DNA of 33,276 nt. It comes from Candidatus Fermentithermobacillaceae bacterium UBA3951 (GTDB lineage: Bacteria > Bacillota > Sulfobacillia > Fermentithermobacillales > Fermentithermobacillaceae). This document shows positions 7,968 to 16,637 of the stretch, in pieces. The notes beneath the pieces are model-generated. The model had not been told where the DNA came from, searched no databases, and was given only the letters and a program-made list of their open reading frames with translations. Within the stretch, counting starts at the first letter, position 1. The number at the start of each line of letters is the position of its first letter. Made by a program: the position numbers and the translations under genes. The stretch spans positions 1-33,276 of the forward strand of contig DGDN01000071.1 of NCBI GenBank assembly GCA_002385465.1. Direction: 5' to 3'.

Positions 7968-8010
7968 GGCGTCCTCCCGGTTGCGTACGTAAGTCTGAAA
8001 GCTGTTCCAA

Positions 8011-8931
8011 TTATACCAGAGAGATGGAAGCTTCCATAAGTTCGCGGGCCGTAAGCATCATGAGGTCGTGCCTGGTGAATGCCCTATCCCTTACAAGCCT
8101 CACGGCCTGTCTCCTGATGGCTTTCTCGATGAGGTTCCGGACCATCCGGGCGTTGGACGGGACTATCTCTTGAGCCTTTTTCTCGCGGATGATGTCCTCT
8201 AAGAGGTCCATGGCGTCTTCAGAGAGGCGGTACTCCCTTTTCCGGAGCATGAGCTCTGCGATCCGAGTGAGCTCGCCGACGCTGTAATCAGGGAACTCCA
8301 GGTGTATCGGAAAGCGAGACCTGAGACCGGGGTTTGATCTTAAGAATTCCTCCATTTCTGCCGGGTAACCCGCCAGGATGAACACGGTCTCCTTGGCGTG
8401 ATCCTCCATGCCTTTTACGATGCAGTCCACGCACTCTTTGCCGAAGTCTTTCTCGCCTCCCCTTGAGAGGGAATAGGCCTCGTCTATGAACAAGATACCG
8501 CCTTGAGCTTTCTTGATTTGCTCGCGAGTCCTCTGCGCGGTATGGCCGATGTACTCGCCTACAAGGTCTGCCCGCTCAACCTCCACTACATGGCCCTTCT
8601 CAAGCAGCCCGGCGTTCTGGAGGAGTTTTCCGAGAATCCTGGCTATGGTCGTTTTCCCGGTCCCTGGGTTACCCTTGAATATCATGTGAAGCACGACTTT
8701 GTCGCTCACGAGCCCTATCTTTTCCCGCTTTTTCTGGACCTCGGCGAACGCGTATACCTCGTAGATAAGCTCTTTTACTCTCTCGAGGCCGACCAGAGAC
8801 TCGAGTTCTTCCAGGGCGCTTAGGCCCTGGGATCTTTGACTGAACGTGAAACCTTCCCGGTGGGAAAGCTCTTTTTGAGGGACCACACGCAGGTAAGGGG
8901 TCCTCCTCGTCGTAAGCGTGTTCTGACCCAA
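8011..8931 (-). CDS. spoVK: AAA+ ATPase, stage V sporulation protein K (CbxX/CfxQ family)
   Basis: 306-residue single AAA+ module. Walker A is GNPGTGKT (87-94), Walker B ILFIDE (146-151), sensor 1 region FILAGYP, and the arginine-finger region NPGLRSRF. It is the CbxX/CfxQ type that in Bacillus is SpoVK, needed late in spore maturation. The start is a TTG with GGGGGTG upstream; no ATG is available before Walker A. A terminator directly upstream (8979-9012) and a possible -10 TATACT at 8970-8975 suggest its own transcript, continuing into hflX 43 bases downstream. No clear sporulation-sigma promoter could be read. Confidence 0.9.
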   Translation of the reverse strand: MGQNTLTTRRTPYLRVVPQKELSHREGFTFSQRSQGLSALEELESLVGLERVKELIYEVYAFAEVQKKREKIGLVSDKVVLHMIFKGNPGTGKTTIARILGKLLQNAGLLEKGHVVEVERADLVGEYIGHTAQRTREQIKKAQGGILFIDEAYSLSRGGEKDFGKECVDCIVKGMEDHAKETVFILAGYPAEMEEFLRSNPGLRSRFPIHLEFPDYSVGELTRIAELMLRKREYRLSEDAMDLLEDIIREKKAQEIVPSNARMVRNLIEKAIRRQAVRLVRDRAFTRHDLMMLTARELMEASISLV

Positions 8932-8978
8932 TAGAGCACCCCCAAATGAAGCATTAATGGCGGCCCAACAGTATACGC

Positions 8979-9012
8979 GAGAAAAAGGAAAACCGCCCTA
9001 GGTTCGGGCGGT
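8979..9012 (-). terminator. Rho-independent terminator after the hfq-YHS genes
   Basis: On the minus strand ACCGCCC (complement of 9006-9012) pairs with GGGCGGT (complement of 8992-8998) across a 7-base loop, followed by TTTCCTTTTTCTC. It lies about 27 bases after the YHS gene stop and ends the miaB-to-hfq transcript. Confidence 0.85.
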
Positions 9013-9038
9013 ATTCCAACCCCTTATTCGCTCCGTTC

Positions 9039-9278
9039 TCAGCGAGGTCTGTCGTTTCTCACGTTCCTTTCCCGGTTGCTCCGAAGGTCGTCCCGGTTGT
9101 CCCTATTGTCGAGCCTTTGGTCGTCGTTATCGCGAACGTAGTTCATGGGATTCCGGTCGAACTCCTGACGGCACCTATCGGAGCAGAAGCGATACTCCCG
9201 GCCTCTATACTCCGATCTCAAGTTGTTTCTGCGGTCGTCATCTCTCACGTTCATCCCGCACACCGGATCGCGAGCCAC
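9039..9278 (-). CDS. Small YHS-domain protein with Asp/Asn/Arg-rich tail
   Basis: 79 residues from GTG 9278, preceded by GGGAGGTGA at 8-base spacing; the longer frame from GTG 9308 has no good site. The N-terminal half is a YHS domain: DPVCGMNV, then YRGREYRFCSDRCRQEF, with three cysteines of the kind that bind metal in YHS/TRASH domains. The C-terminal ~35 residues are low complexity, made almost only of Asp, Asn, Arg and Leu (RLDNRDNRDDLRSNRERN), probably disordered. It follows hfq by about 80 bases and precedes a strong terminator, so it is probably co-transcribed with hfq. Its role is unknown; metal handling or RNA binding through the basic tail would be guesses. Confidence 0.75.
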   Translation of the reverse strand: MARDPVCGMNVRDDDRRNNLRSEYRGREYRFCSDRCRQEFDRNPMNYVRDNDDQRLDNRDNRDDLRSNRERNVRNDRPR

Positions 9279-9357
9279 GCATCTCACCTCCCGCTGCCGA
9301 TTTATCACCCAGCACCGGGAAGTTTGCCCATCCTATGGAGCTCGCATACTACGCCGC

Positions 9358-9603
9358 TTACTCGGCTTTCGGTTCCTGAGGGCTTACGTTCACGGGCCTC
9401 TGAGGCGTAATCGTGGACACCGCGTGCTTATATATGAGCATCTGCCTTCCGTCGCTTTCAAGCACCACGGTAAAGTTATCAAACCCTTTGACAGTACCCT
9501 TCAGCTGGAATCCGTTTATGAGATATACCGTGGTTGGGATTCCTTCTTTCCGTACCTGGTTAAGAAAGGCATCTTGAAGGTTTACCGGATTCTTTGCGGT
9601 CAC
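9358..9603 (-). CDS. hfq: RNA chaperone Hfq
   Basis: 81 residues, the size of Bacillota Hfq. The Sm1 region reads NLQDAFLNQVRKEGIPTTVY and the Sm2 region ends in the diagnostic YKHAVSTI. Hfq forms a hexameric ring that binds small RNAs and U- or A-rich mRNA tracts. The start is GTG with GGAGGGG six bases upstream. It lies directly after miaA, the position Hfq holds in most bacteria. The short C-terminal tail (RPVNVSPQEPKAE) is unremarkable. Confidence 0.97.
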   Translation of the reverse strand: MTAKNPVNLQDAFLNQVRKEGIPTTVYLINGFQLKGTVKGFDNFTVVLESDGRQMLIYKHAVSTITPQRPVNVSPQEPKAE

Positions 9604-9637
9604 TATCGTCCCCTCCAGCTCTCTCCACTATAGTACT

Positions 9638-10582
9638 CTAGACTTCTCCTGAGCCCGCGAGATGCGACCTTATCAGTTCGGAGGCTTCCCGCACAATATC
9701 TTCCCAATTCCTATCCTGGCTTGCCTCCAACCATATTATTCCTTCTTCACGGGAAAACCAAGTGAATTGTCTCTTGGCAAGCCTTCTTGTGTTACGCTTG
9801 ATGAGTGCCTTTGTCTCCTCAAGGGTTAGAAGCCCGTCCAGATAGTACCCGATCTCCTTGTATCCCAGGCCTTGCATGCTTGCGGCGCTTGCGTCGTATC
9901 CGAGGCTAAAAAGACGAGCGACTTCTTCTACAAACCCTTCCCTAAATTGGTCCTCGACCCTATTATCGATTCTCACACCCAGATCTTGACGGTTCCAACG
10001 GATCGCCAGCTTCAGCGGGTCATAGGGCGAAGCGGGATTCTTAACCCGCCTTGCCGATATAGGCTGTCCCGTAGCCCTATGGTACTCAAGAGCCCGTATT
10101 ACGCGTTTCAGGTCATTTGGATGAAGCGTTTTCCATGATTCCGGGTCCTTGTCTTTAAGAAGGGCATGGAGGGCCTGGTTGCCCTGTTTCTCAGCGAACT
10201 TTCTCATCGCCCTTCGAAAATCGGGATCCGGTGAAGCGTCTCCGAGGGGATAGTCGCTGAGGAGGGCCCTAATGTACAGCCCGGTCCCGCCTACAATGAA
10301 AGGGACCTTGCCGCGCCCGCATATCTCTTCTACGGCGTGGGATGCTCTCTCCTTGAACTCTTCGACGCTCCAAGGCTCATCGGGGTCTTTGATGCTCACC
10401 AGGTGGTGCTTCACAAGGGACATCTCTTCCGGAGTGGGCTTTGCGGTCCCTATGTCCATGTGACGGTAGACTTGCATCGAGTCCGCCGAGATGATCTCAA
10501 GAGGAAAATAGCGCTCGAGATCAAGCGCCAGTTTGGATTTCCCCGTAGCGGTGGGGCCGGCGATGACGACAACCTTAACCAA
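9638..10582 (-). CDS. miaA: tRNA dimethylallyltransferase MiaA
   Basis: Transfers a dimethylallyl group to A37 of tRNAs that read UNN codons, giving i6A, the substrate of MiaB. Seen are the P-loop IAGPTATGKS near the N-terminus, SADSMQVYRHMDIGTAKP, FIVGGTGLYIRALL, and a C-terminal RRLAKRQFTWFR-like segment (RLAKRQFTWFSRE). The longest frame would start at 10723 and run 97 bases into mutL, giving a non-homologous extension. TTG 10582 gives 314 residues, the usual family length, but its ribosome site is weak, so the start is uncertain. It sits between mutL and hfq. Confidence 0.93.
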   Translation of the reverse strand: MVKVVVIAGPTATGKSKLALDLERYFPLEIISADSMQVYRHMDIGTAKPTPEEMSLVKHHLVSIKDPDEPWSVEEFKERASHAVEEICGRGKVPFIVGGTGLYIRALLSDYPLGDASPDPDFRRAMRKFAEKQGNQALHALLKDKDPESWKTLHPNDLKRVIRALEYHRATGQPISARRVKNPASPYDPLKLAIRWNRQDLGVRIDNRVEDQFREGFVEEVARLFSLGYDASAASMQGLGYKEIGYYLDGLLTLEETKALIKRNTRRLAKRQFTWFSREEGIIWLEASQDRNWEDIVREASELIRSHLAGSGEV

Positions 10583-10626
10583 CTGGCCTATTGCTACCCC
10601 CCACCGTGTGTTTCTTGTCCTTAGGA

Positions 10627-12423
10627 TTATATCGGTCCTCCGCCTCCATGGGAAGATCTCCCAAAGTATTCTCCAATTTCTTTGAGAGTAAGTTCCCTGG
10701 CTACCGGACGGCCGTGGGGGCACGTAGAGGCTTCAGGTTGCGTCTCAAGTGCCTGAATAAGGGCTGCCGCCCCTTCTCTTGAGAGCGATTCTCGGGCCCT
10801 TACCGAAGCGTGGCAGGCGGCGGTCGCTATCCGGGCGACATCCAGCATTCTTTCAGGAGAGACAGAGCTTTTTCCGCCGCTTGCGAGTCTTGCCAGTACA
10901 TCTCTTAGCGATTCCGGCGGCAGGGCTTTTCCGAGGACCAAGGGTACCGAGCTCACCATGACCGTCCTGTCTCCCACAAGCCTTGCGTTGAAACCCGTCT
11001 CGAGAAGCGCGTCTTTGTAGTCTTCGAAGACCGACGCCTCCACGGGATCAAGCCTTATTATTTCGGCCATCAAGAGGTCCTGAGAGCCGCTCTCACCCTG
11101 CCTCATGGCTCGATAGACCAGGCTCTCCATGAGCGCGTGTTTGTCGACGATGATAAGCGAAGACCCGGCGGATGCCACCAAGTAGGTGTCGGCTATGGAG
11201 CCCAGGTATTCCCAGGTGTGACCGGGGAGAGTGTCGCCGGTATCGCTACGAGAGGGTTTCCATAGGTCCAGGACCCCGGGCGTGGGCACCAGGCTGCGGA
11301 AGCCGGAGAGCGGGTCGCGGGCCGGGGGTAATGAGTCACGGGTTCTCCCGGGGAACGAATAACGAGGGGGCGCCGCGTATGAGCCGCCGGCCCTCATCCG
11401 GGACGGTTCATCGTCTTCTCGGCTCCCCGCCGATAGTGCCCGCTCCGAGAGAGCGGCCGCCACCGCCCGCCTTATGCCCCTTCTTAAGGCCTGCTCGTCT
11501 GTGAACTTCACTTGAGACTTGGTCGGATGGACGTTGACGTCTACCTGGTCGGGAGGGAGTCTTACGTCGAGCACGGCCTGTGGGTAAGTCCTGTGGGGCA
11601 AGAGGCCCGTGTAGGCGTAGTCAAGAGCCCTGCTCAAGACCGGGTCCTTTACCGGGCGGCCGTTCACCGAGAAAATCTGCCTGTCTCTCTGCCTCCGGTA
11701 ATTGGACGGGTTGCCGGTGAAGCCGGAAACCGAGAGATGGCCTTCATTCCATGAAACCGGCGAAAACGAAGATGCCGCCTCGGGTCCGAAGATGTCCATG
11801 AGGGCGTTCCTGAGCCCTTGCCCTGATGTCGCCAGAATTGTCTTGCCTCCTGTCTTAAGCGTAAAGGATATGTGGGGCCATGCCAGCGCCAGCCTCATTA
11901 CCGTATCTACGATGGCCTGTCTCTCGCTGGAACGAGACCTCACGAATTTGAGGCGCGCAGGAGTGTTGAAGAAGAGCTCGCGCACGGTGACGGTGGTACC
12001 TACGGGAAGGCCCTTCTCCGACGTTTTCACCAAAACGCCACCCTCGACCAGGACTTCGGTGCCGCTGTCCTCGTCTTCGGCTTTGGTTTCAAGGACTAAC
12101 CGCGAGCAAGAAGCGATAGACGGGAGCGCCTCTCCTCTAAACCCTAGAGATGCTATGTTGGATAGGTCCTCAATGGATGAGAGCTTGGAAGTCGCGAAGC
12201 GCTCGACGGACAGCACGGCGTCACGAGATGACATGCCGCTCCCGTTGTCGGATACGCGGATGAGCGTGAGGCCGGCATCCTCAAACTCCACGATTATCCT
12301 TGCGGCACCTGCATCCAGCGAGTTCTCAACCAGTTCTTTCACGACCGAAGCCGGGCGCTCCACAACCTCGCCGGCAGCTATCTGGCTTGAGACCACCGGA
12401 TCAAGCCGTTCGATACGACCCAA
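10627..12423 (-). CDS. mutL: DNA mismatch repair protein MutL
   Basis: 598 residues. The N-terminal GHKL ATPase has KELVENSLDAGA (Glu30 and Asn34 as the ATP/Mg residues), DNGSGM and FRGEALPSI. A proline/serine-rich linker covers about 330-400. The C-terminal dimerisation and endonuclease domain carries DKHALMESLVYR at 427-438, ACHASVRA at 536-543 and CPHGRP at 568-573. Bacterial endonuclease MutLs have DQHA-x2-E-x4-E; here Asp, His, Ala and the first Glu are kept but the Gln is Lys and the last Glu is Arg. The start is TTG with GAGGAGAG upstream, located inside the end of mutS, so translation is coupled. Confidence 0.96.
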   Translation of the reverse strand: MGRIERLDPVVSSQIAAGEVVERPASVVKELVENSLDAGAARIIVEFEDAGLTLIRVSDNGSGMSSRDAVLSVERFATSKLSSIEDLSNIASLGFRGEALPSIASCSRLVLETKAEDEDSGTEVLVEGGVLVKTSEKGLPVGTTVTVRELFFNTPARLKFVRSRSSERQAIVDTVMRLALAWPHISFTLKTGGKTILATSGQGLRNALMDIFGPEAASSFSPVSWNEGHLSVSGFTGNPSNYRRQRDRQIFSVNGRPVKDPVLSRALDYAYTGLLPHRTYPQAVLDVRLPPDQVDVNVHPTKSQVKFTDEQALRRGIRRAVAAALSERALSAGSREDDEPSRMRAGGSYAAPPRYSFPGRTRDSLPPARDPLSGFRSLVPTPGVLDLWKPSRSDTGDTLPGHTWEYLGSIADTYLVASAGSSLIIVDKHALMESLVYRAMRQGESGSQDLLMAEIIRLDPVEASVFEDYKDALLETGFNARLVGDRTVMVSSVPLVLGKALPPESLRDVLARLASGGKSSVSPERMLDVARIATAACHASVRARESLSREGAAALIQALETQPEASTCPHGRPVARELTLKEIGEYFGRSSHGGGGPI

Positions 12424-12425
12424 GC

Positions 12426-15161
12426 CTATCTCTCCTCTTCCCCGATCTTCTTCTTTAGTTCGTAGAGTTTCTGCAAGGCCTCAAGCGGAGTCATACGGTC
12501 GATGTCCAGGTTCTCAATCTCATCAAGAAGCGCGGCGGCTTTTTCCGGGACCTTAGGTGCCCCCTCTTGGCTAACCGCCTCGAACAAAGATGCTTGTCCG
12601 GGGAGAGCGGAGGAATCTATGGGCGATGCGGTCCTCGATGCAATTTGACCCAGGATCCCCGTTCTCCACCTGGCGCCGCGCCTGGCCTCCGCCTCAAGGC
12701 CCGATAGTATTTCTCGGGCCCGCTCCACCACTTTGGGAGGGAGGCCCGCCATGGCCGAGACGTCAATTCCGAAGCTGCCTTCGGCAACTCCCTTGGTCAC
12801 TTTCCTCACAAAGACGATGTCTTCTCCCACCCTTTTCACCGAAACGCAGTAGTTGCGCACGGAAGGCCTAAGGTCCGAAAGGAGCGTGAGCTCGCGGTAA
12901 TGTGTCGCAACCAGTGCTTTGGGTCCACTCTTAGAGCCGGGCTCGCCTGAAAGGAACTCGACGACGGCCCAGGCCACGGCCAGCCCGTCAAAGGTGCTGG
13001 TGCCACGGCCTATCTCGTCGAGTATCACAAGGCTCTTTTGGGAAACCGAGCGCAGGATGCGCGATACTTCCGTCATCTCCACCATGAAGGTGGATTGTCC
13101 GAGGACCAGATCGTCATAAGCTCCCACTCTGGCGAACACCTTGTCCACACATGCTACGGTCGCTTGGCTCGCGGGTACATAGGAGCCCATCTGGGCCATT
13201 ATGACTATGAGGGCCGCCTGCCTGCAGTACGTTGACTTCCCGCCCATGTTGGGACCCGTGATCACCAAGATGCGCTCTTCGTCGTCGAGCTTGAGGTCGT
13301 TTGGCACGTAAGTCCCGGGCGGTATGACCTGTTCGATGACAGGGTGCCGCCCTTCCTTGATGACGGTGGCTCCACCGGATACGACTTCCGGCTTACAGTA
13401 GTTGTTGGTGACGGCGACCTCCGCCAGGCAAGCGAGGACGTCGATCTGGGCGAGGGCTCGGGCCGTTTTCTGGATCCTCTTCATCTCGCGGGCTACGAAG
13501 TCGCGCACTTCGTAGAAAACGCGCTGTTCCTCCCTGCGGAGTTTCTCCTCTGCGCCCAGTATTGCGGCTTCCTTTTCCCTCAGCTCGGGCGTAATGTACC
13601 TTTCTGCCGACGCTAGGGTCTGCTTCCTTATGTAATCATCCGGCACCATGGACTGGTTTGCCTTGGTGACCTCGATGTAGTACCCGAACACGCGGTTGTA
13701 ACCGACCTTCAATGACTTGATGCCAGTGCGCTCCCGTTCGCGGGCTTCAAGGTCTAGGACCCACTTCTTGCCCCCCAGAGCAAGGTCGCGGAGCTCGTCT
13801 ATGTCCGGGTCATATCCATCCCTGATGATGCCTCCCTCGGTGATTGCGACGGGGGGATCATCTACGATGGCCTTCCGTATGAGTTCTTGCGCTTCGGGGA
13901 CGGGGTCCAGTTCGGAAGCCAATTGGGTGAGGAGCGGGGGGCCGCCTTCTTCTCCGGTGAGCAAATCGGCCACTTTGGGAACCGATTCCAGAGAACCGGC
14001 GACTGCTACAAGGTCTCTCGCGTTGGAAGAGCCGTAAGATACCTTTGTCATGAGGCGCTCCAGGTCCCGCACCCTACTAAGAGCTTTTCGCACACCCAAC
14101 CTGAGCCCGCTGTCTTTATAAAACCGTTCGAGAGAGGCTAGCCGGGCGGCGATAAGCCCTGGGTCCCTCAGGGGGCGCTCGACCCACTGTCTCAAGAGCC
14201 GCGACCCCATAGGAGTAGAAGTGCGGTCCAGGACCCAGAGAAGTGACCCTTCCCTCCCCCCTTGGAGCCTTTCGGTGAGTTCCAAGTTCTTGCGTGTGGA
14301 AGGATCGATCTCCAGATAACCGTCTTCCAAGTAGAACACGGGCGCCTTAAGGTGATGGAGGGTGACCATCTGGGTTTCCCGGAGATACCTAAGGAGCGTG
14401 GATAGCACGCGAAGGGCCGCAGGTCTTCCCTCTTCTTCCATCCGGTCTACAAGGCTTGTCCCGTAGACGCTCGAAACAGCCTCACCGGGCCTTTCAGAGC
14501 TCGAGGGGGCTACGGAGATAAACGCTCCGGGACAAGCGCGGGCAACCGCTTCTTGGAGATCCCCGGCGCACTCTTCCGGCAACACGCACTCCTTGGGCCT
14601 GAGCTTCAGAAGCTCGTCCCAGAGCTCCCGGTAATCGTCTTCCCCGGTCTTCAGGCGGGGACCTATCTCCATCTCCGGCTTTCGCGCCCTTTCAAACTCC
14701 GCCAGGAGGACTTCCCCTGTGGACAGGTCGCAGGCGCACAGCGAAGCCTTCCCGTCCTCTCCGGGTTCATCCACCCAGACCGACGCTATGTACGAGGGAT
14801 GGGAGGCCTCTGCCCCTTCCCAGTACGTACCGGGAGTGATGACCCGGACGACATCCCGGTGCACCAAGCCCTTGGCCTCCGAAGGATCTTCCATCTGCTC
14901 ACAGATGGCAACCTTGTAACCCTTTTCAACCAGTACCTTTATGTAATCGTCCACCGAGTGATGAGGTACCCCGCACATGGGTGCACGCTTGCCCTGACCG
15001 GCGATCCTGCTGGTTAGGGTGATGCCCAGCTCTCTCGCCCCCGTCTCGGCGTCTTCGTAGAACATTTCGTAGAAATCGCCGAGACGGAAGAAGAGCAAGG
15101 CGTCTGGGTACCTTGCTTTAAGCCTTCTGTATTGGGACATCATCGGGGTTCTTTCTTTCAT
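12426..15161 (-). CDS. mutS: DNA mismatch recognition protein MutS
   Basis: 911 residues, slightly long for the family. The mismatch-binding Phe-x-Glu is F30-Y-E32 in LGDFYEMF. The C-terminal ATPase has Walker A GPNMGGKST near 632-640, Walker B LVILDEIGRGTS with the family-typical STFDGLAVAWAV, and ATHYREL. After the ATPase, a linker includes GQASLFEA, which fits the beta-clamp-binding pattern QxxLF. MutS finds mismatches and recruits MutL, encoded two bases downstream. It follows miaB by 16 bases. B. subtilis has ymcA and cotE between miaB and mutS; here they are absent. Confidence 0.97.
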   Translation of the reverse strand: MKERTPMMSQYRRLKARYPDALLFFRLGDFYEMFYEDAETGARELGITLTSRIAGQGKRAPMCGVPHHSVDDYIKVLVEKGYKVAICEQMEDPSEAKGLVHRDVVRVITPGTYWEGAEASHPSYIASVWVDEPGEDGKASLCACDLSTGEVLLAEFERARKPEMEIGPRLKTGEDDYRELWDELLKLRPKECVLPEECAGDLQEAVARACPGAFISVAPSSSERPGEAVSSVYGTSLVDRMEEEGRPAALRVLSTLLRYLRETQMVTLHHLKAPVFYLEDGYLEIDPSTRKNLELTERLQGGREGSLLWVLDRTSTPMGSRLLRQWVERPLRDPGLIAARLASLERFYKDSGLRLGVRKALSRVRDLERLMTKVSYGSSNARDLVAVAGSLESVPKVADLLTGEEGGPPLLTQLASELDPVPEAQELIRKAIVDDPPVAITEGGIIRDGYDPDIDELRDLALGGKKWVLDLEARERERTGIKSLKVGYNRVFGYYIEVTKANQSMVPDDYIRKQTLASAERYITPELREKEAAILGAEEKLRREEQRVFYEVRDFVAREMKRIQKTARALAQIDVLACLAEVAVTNNYCKPEVVSGGATVIKEGRHPVIEQVIPPGTYVPNDLKLDDEERILVITGPNMGGKSTYCRQAALIVIMAQMGSYVPASQATVACVDKVFARVGAYDDLVLGQSTFMVEMTEVSRILRSVSQKSLVILDEIGRGTSTFDGLAVAWAVVEFLSGEPGSKSGPKALVATHYRELTLLSDLRPSVRNYCVSVKRVGEDIVFVRKVTKGVAEGSFGIDVSAMAGLPPKVVERAREILSGLEAEARRGARWRTGILGQIASRTASPIDSSALPGQASLFEAVSQEGAPKVPEKAAALLDEIENLDIDRMTPLEALQKLYELKKKIGEEER

Positions 15162-15177
15162 CTGGCACTTCAGCTCT

Positions 15178-16566
15178 CTAATTGACTAATACGCGCTTGA
15201 CTTGCCCTTTAAGGTACCATAGTCCCGCCTCGCGGACCTCGACCTCTACCAGGCACCCCAGAAGAGAGGAGCCCGGGTCTCCCTCGCAAAGCACCATCTT
15301 GTTGGTCCGCGTGCGCCCCCTCCATACATCAGGGTCCTTCTGATCCCGCTCCTCCACCAGTACTTCGACTCTCTCGCCAACCATGGCCTTGTTTCTCTCG
15401 AGCGTTATCTCAGACTGCACATCTACAAGGCGCTGCAGCCTCTCTGACTTTTCGCTCCTTAGTATCTGGCCCTTCATCTTGGCCGCGGCGGTGCCCTTTC
15501 TCGGCGAGAAGATAAATGTAAAGGCCCCGTCAAAGCGGACCCGCCGGACGACGTCGAGTGTTTCCTGGAAATCTTCTTCGGTCTCACCTGGAAAACCTAC
15601 AATGATGTCGGTTGTGATCGATGCGCCCGGTACGGTCTCCCGAATATAGCTTGCGAGGTCCAGGTACTGGCCCTTGGAGTAGCCCCGGTTCATTGCCCTG
15701 AGGATCCGGTCGGATCCCGATTGGACCGGCAGGTGGAAGTGCTCGCACACCTTCTCGCACGCGGCGACCGCGTCTACCATCTCTTTCGTGAAGTCACGGG
15801 GATGGGACGTGAAGTACCTGATCCGGTAGAGCCCTTGTATGCGGTTGAGCTCTCTTAGAAGCCCGGCAAAACCCAGCCTCTCTTGCCCCGGGGCGCCGAA
15901 ATCGAGCCCGAATGCGTTCACGTTTTGCCCGAGGAGCGTGATCTCCTTATAACCCCTCTCCACAAGGTCCCGGCTCTCGCGTATTACGTCCTCAGGAAGC
16001 CTGGATACCTGAGGACCTCTTACGTAAGGGACTATGCAGTAGGAGCAGAAGTTGTCGCAGCCGTACATTATGGTAACGAAGGCGCTGACTCCCGGGATGT
16101 TTTTCCGGGGCAGGCCCTCGGGAAGGATCTGGGTGGACTCGTCGCGGGCGACGCCTGACCTGGGGGGAGAGACTGCGGCAAAGAGCCTTCGCTTCTCGTC
16201 GGACCTGGCTTTCTTCGCGAGCTCAGGGATCCTGTGGATGTTTCCGGGACCGCTCACCACTTTCACATAAGGCACTTTCTTCTTGATCCGTTCAAGCGTT
16301 TCGGGGAGCTGGGCCATGCATCCGGCGAGCACGAATACGGGCTCGTTTTCCCGACTTAGTGCATGGAGCTTCCCAAGCCTGCTCCAGACTTTTGCTTCGG
16401 CCGATTCTCTCACCGCGCAGGTGTTCAAGATGATGATATCTGCGGTTTCAGGATGAGGCGTGGGCTCAAGTCCCTCTTCGGCCAAGAGAGCGGATATGGT
16501 CTCAGAATCTCTCTCGTTCATTTGGCAGCCGAAGGTCTCAATATAGAAGCTGGTGCGGGGACCCAA
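15178..16566 (-). CDS. miaB: tRNA-2-methylthio-N6-dimethylallyladenosine synthase MiaB
   Basis: Radical-SAM methylthiotransferase that converts i6A37 to ms2i6A37. The N-terminal UPF0004 domain has its cluster cysteines in TFGCQMNERD, LNTCAVRES and LAGCMAQ. The radical-SAM CxxxCxxC is in YGCDNFCSYCIVPYVRG. A TRAM-like domain ends the protein. The longest frame starts at TTG 16602, but that codon is part of a perfect TATAAT promoter element and has no ribosome site, so transcription should begin after it. TTG 16566 has AGGTGG six bases upstream and gives 462 residues beginning MGPRTSFYIE; TTG 16569 is an alternative. It is the first gene of the miaB-mutS-mutL-miaA-hfq series. Confidence 0.94.
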   Translation of the reverse strand: MGPRTSFYIETFGCQMNERDSETISALLAEEGLEPTPHPETADIIILNTCAVRESAEAKVWSRLGKLHALSRENEPVFVLAGCMAQLPETLERIKKKVPYVKVVSGPGNIHRIPELAKKARSDEKRRLFAAVSPPRSGVARDESTQILPEGLPRKNIPGVSAFVTIMYGCDNFCSYCIVPYVRGPQVSRLPEDVIRESRDLVERGYKEITLLGQNVNAFGLDFGAPGQERLGFAGLLRELNRIQGLYRIRYFTSHPRDFTKEMVDAVAACEKVCEHFHLPVQSGSDRILRAMNRGYSKGQYLDLASYIRETVPGASITTDIIVGFPGETEEDFQETLDVVRRVRFDGAFTFIFSPRKGTAAAKMKGQILRSEKSERLQRLVDVQSEITLERNKAMVGERVEVLVEERDQKDPDVWRGRTRTNKMVLCEGDPGSSLLGCLVEVEVREAGLWYLKGQVKRVLVN

Positions 16567-16601
16567 CAAGAACCACCTGTCTTTGGCGTGTATTCCCCGC
16601 A

Positions 16602-16631
16602 ATTATACTTGTTTGCCGCCGGGGGGCACAA
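16602..16631 (-). promoter_or_regulatory. Promoter of the miaB-mutS-mutL-miaA-hfq series
   Basis: On the minus strand a perfect -10 TATAAT (16602-16607) lies 18 bases from TTGTGC (16626-16631), a partial -35. Transcription would start near 16594, about 28 bases before the chosen miaB start. The -35 overlaps a GGGGCA/TGCCCC inverted repeat (16623-16638) directly after the stop of the preceding ATPase gene. Confidence 0.6.
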
Positions 16632-16637
16632 ATGCCC

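Noticed and set aside
11702..12556. 284-codon open frame on the plus strand opposite mutL and the end of mutS
   Set aside because: Antisense shadow of strongly conserved genes; composition is Ser/Arg/Pro-rich with no motif and no ribosome site.
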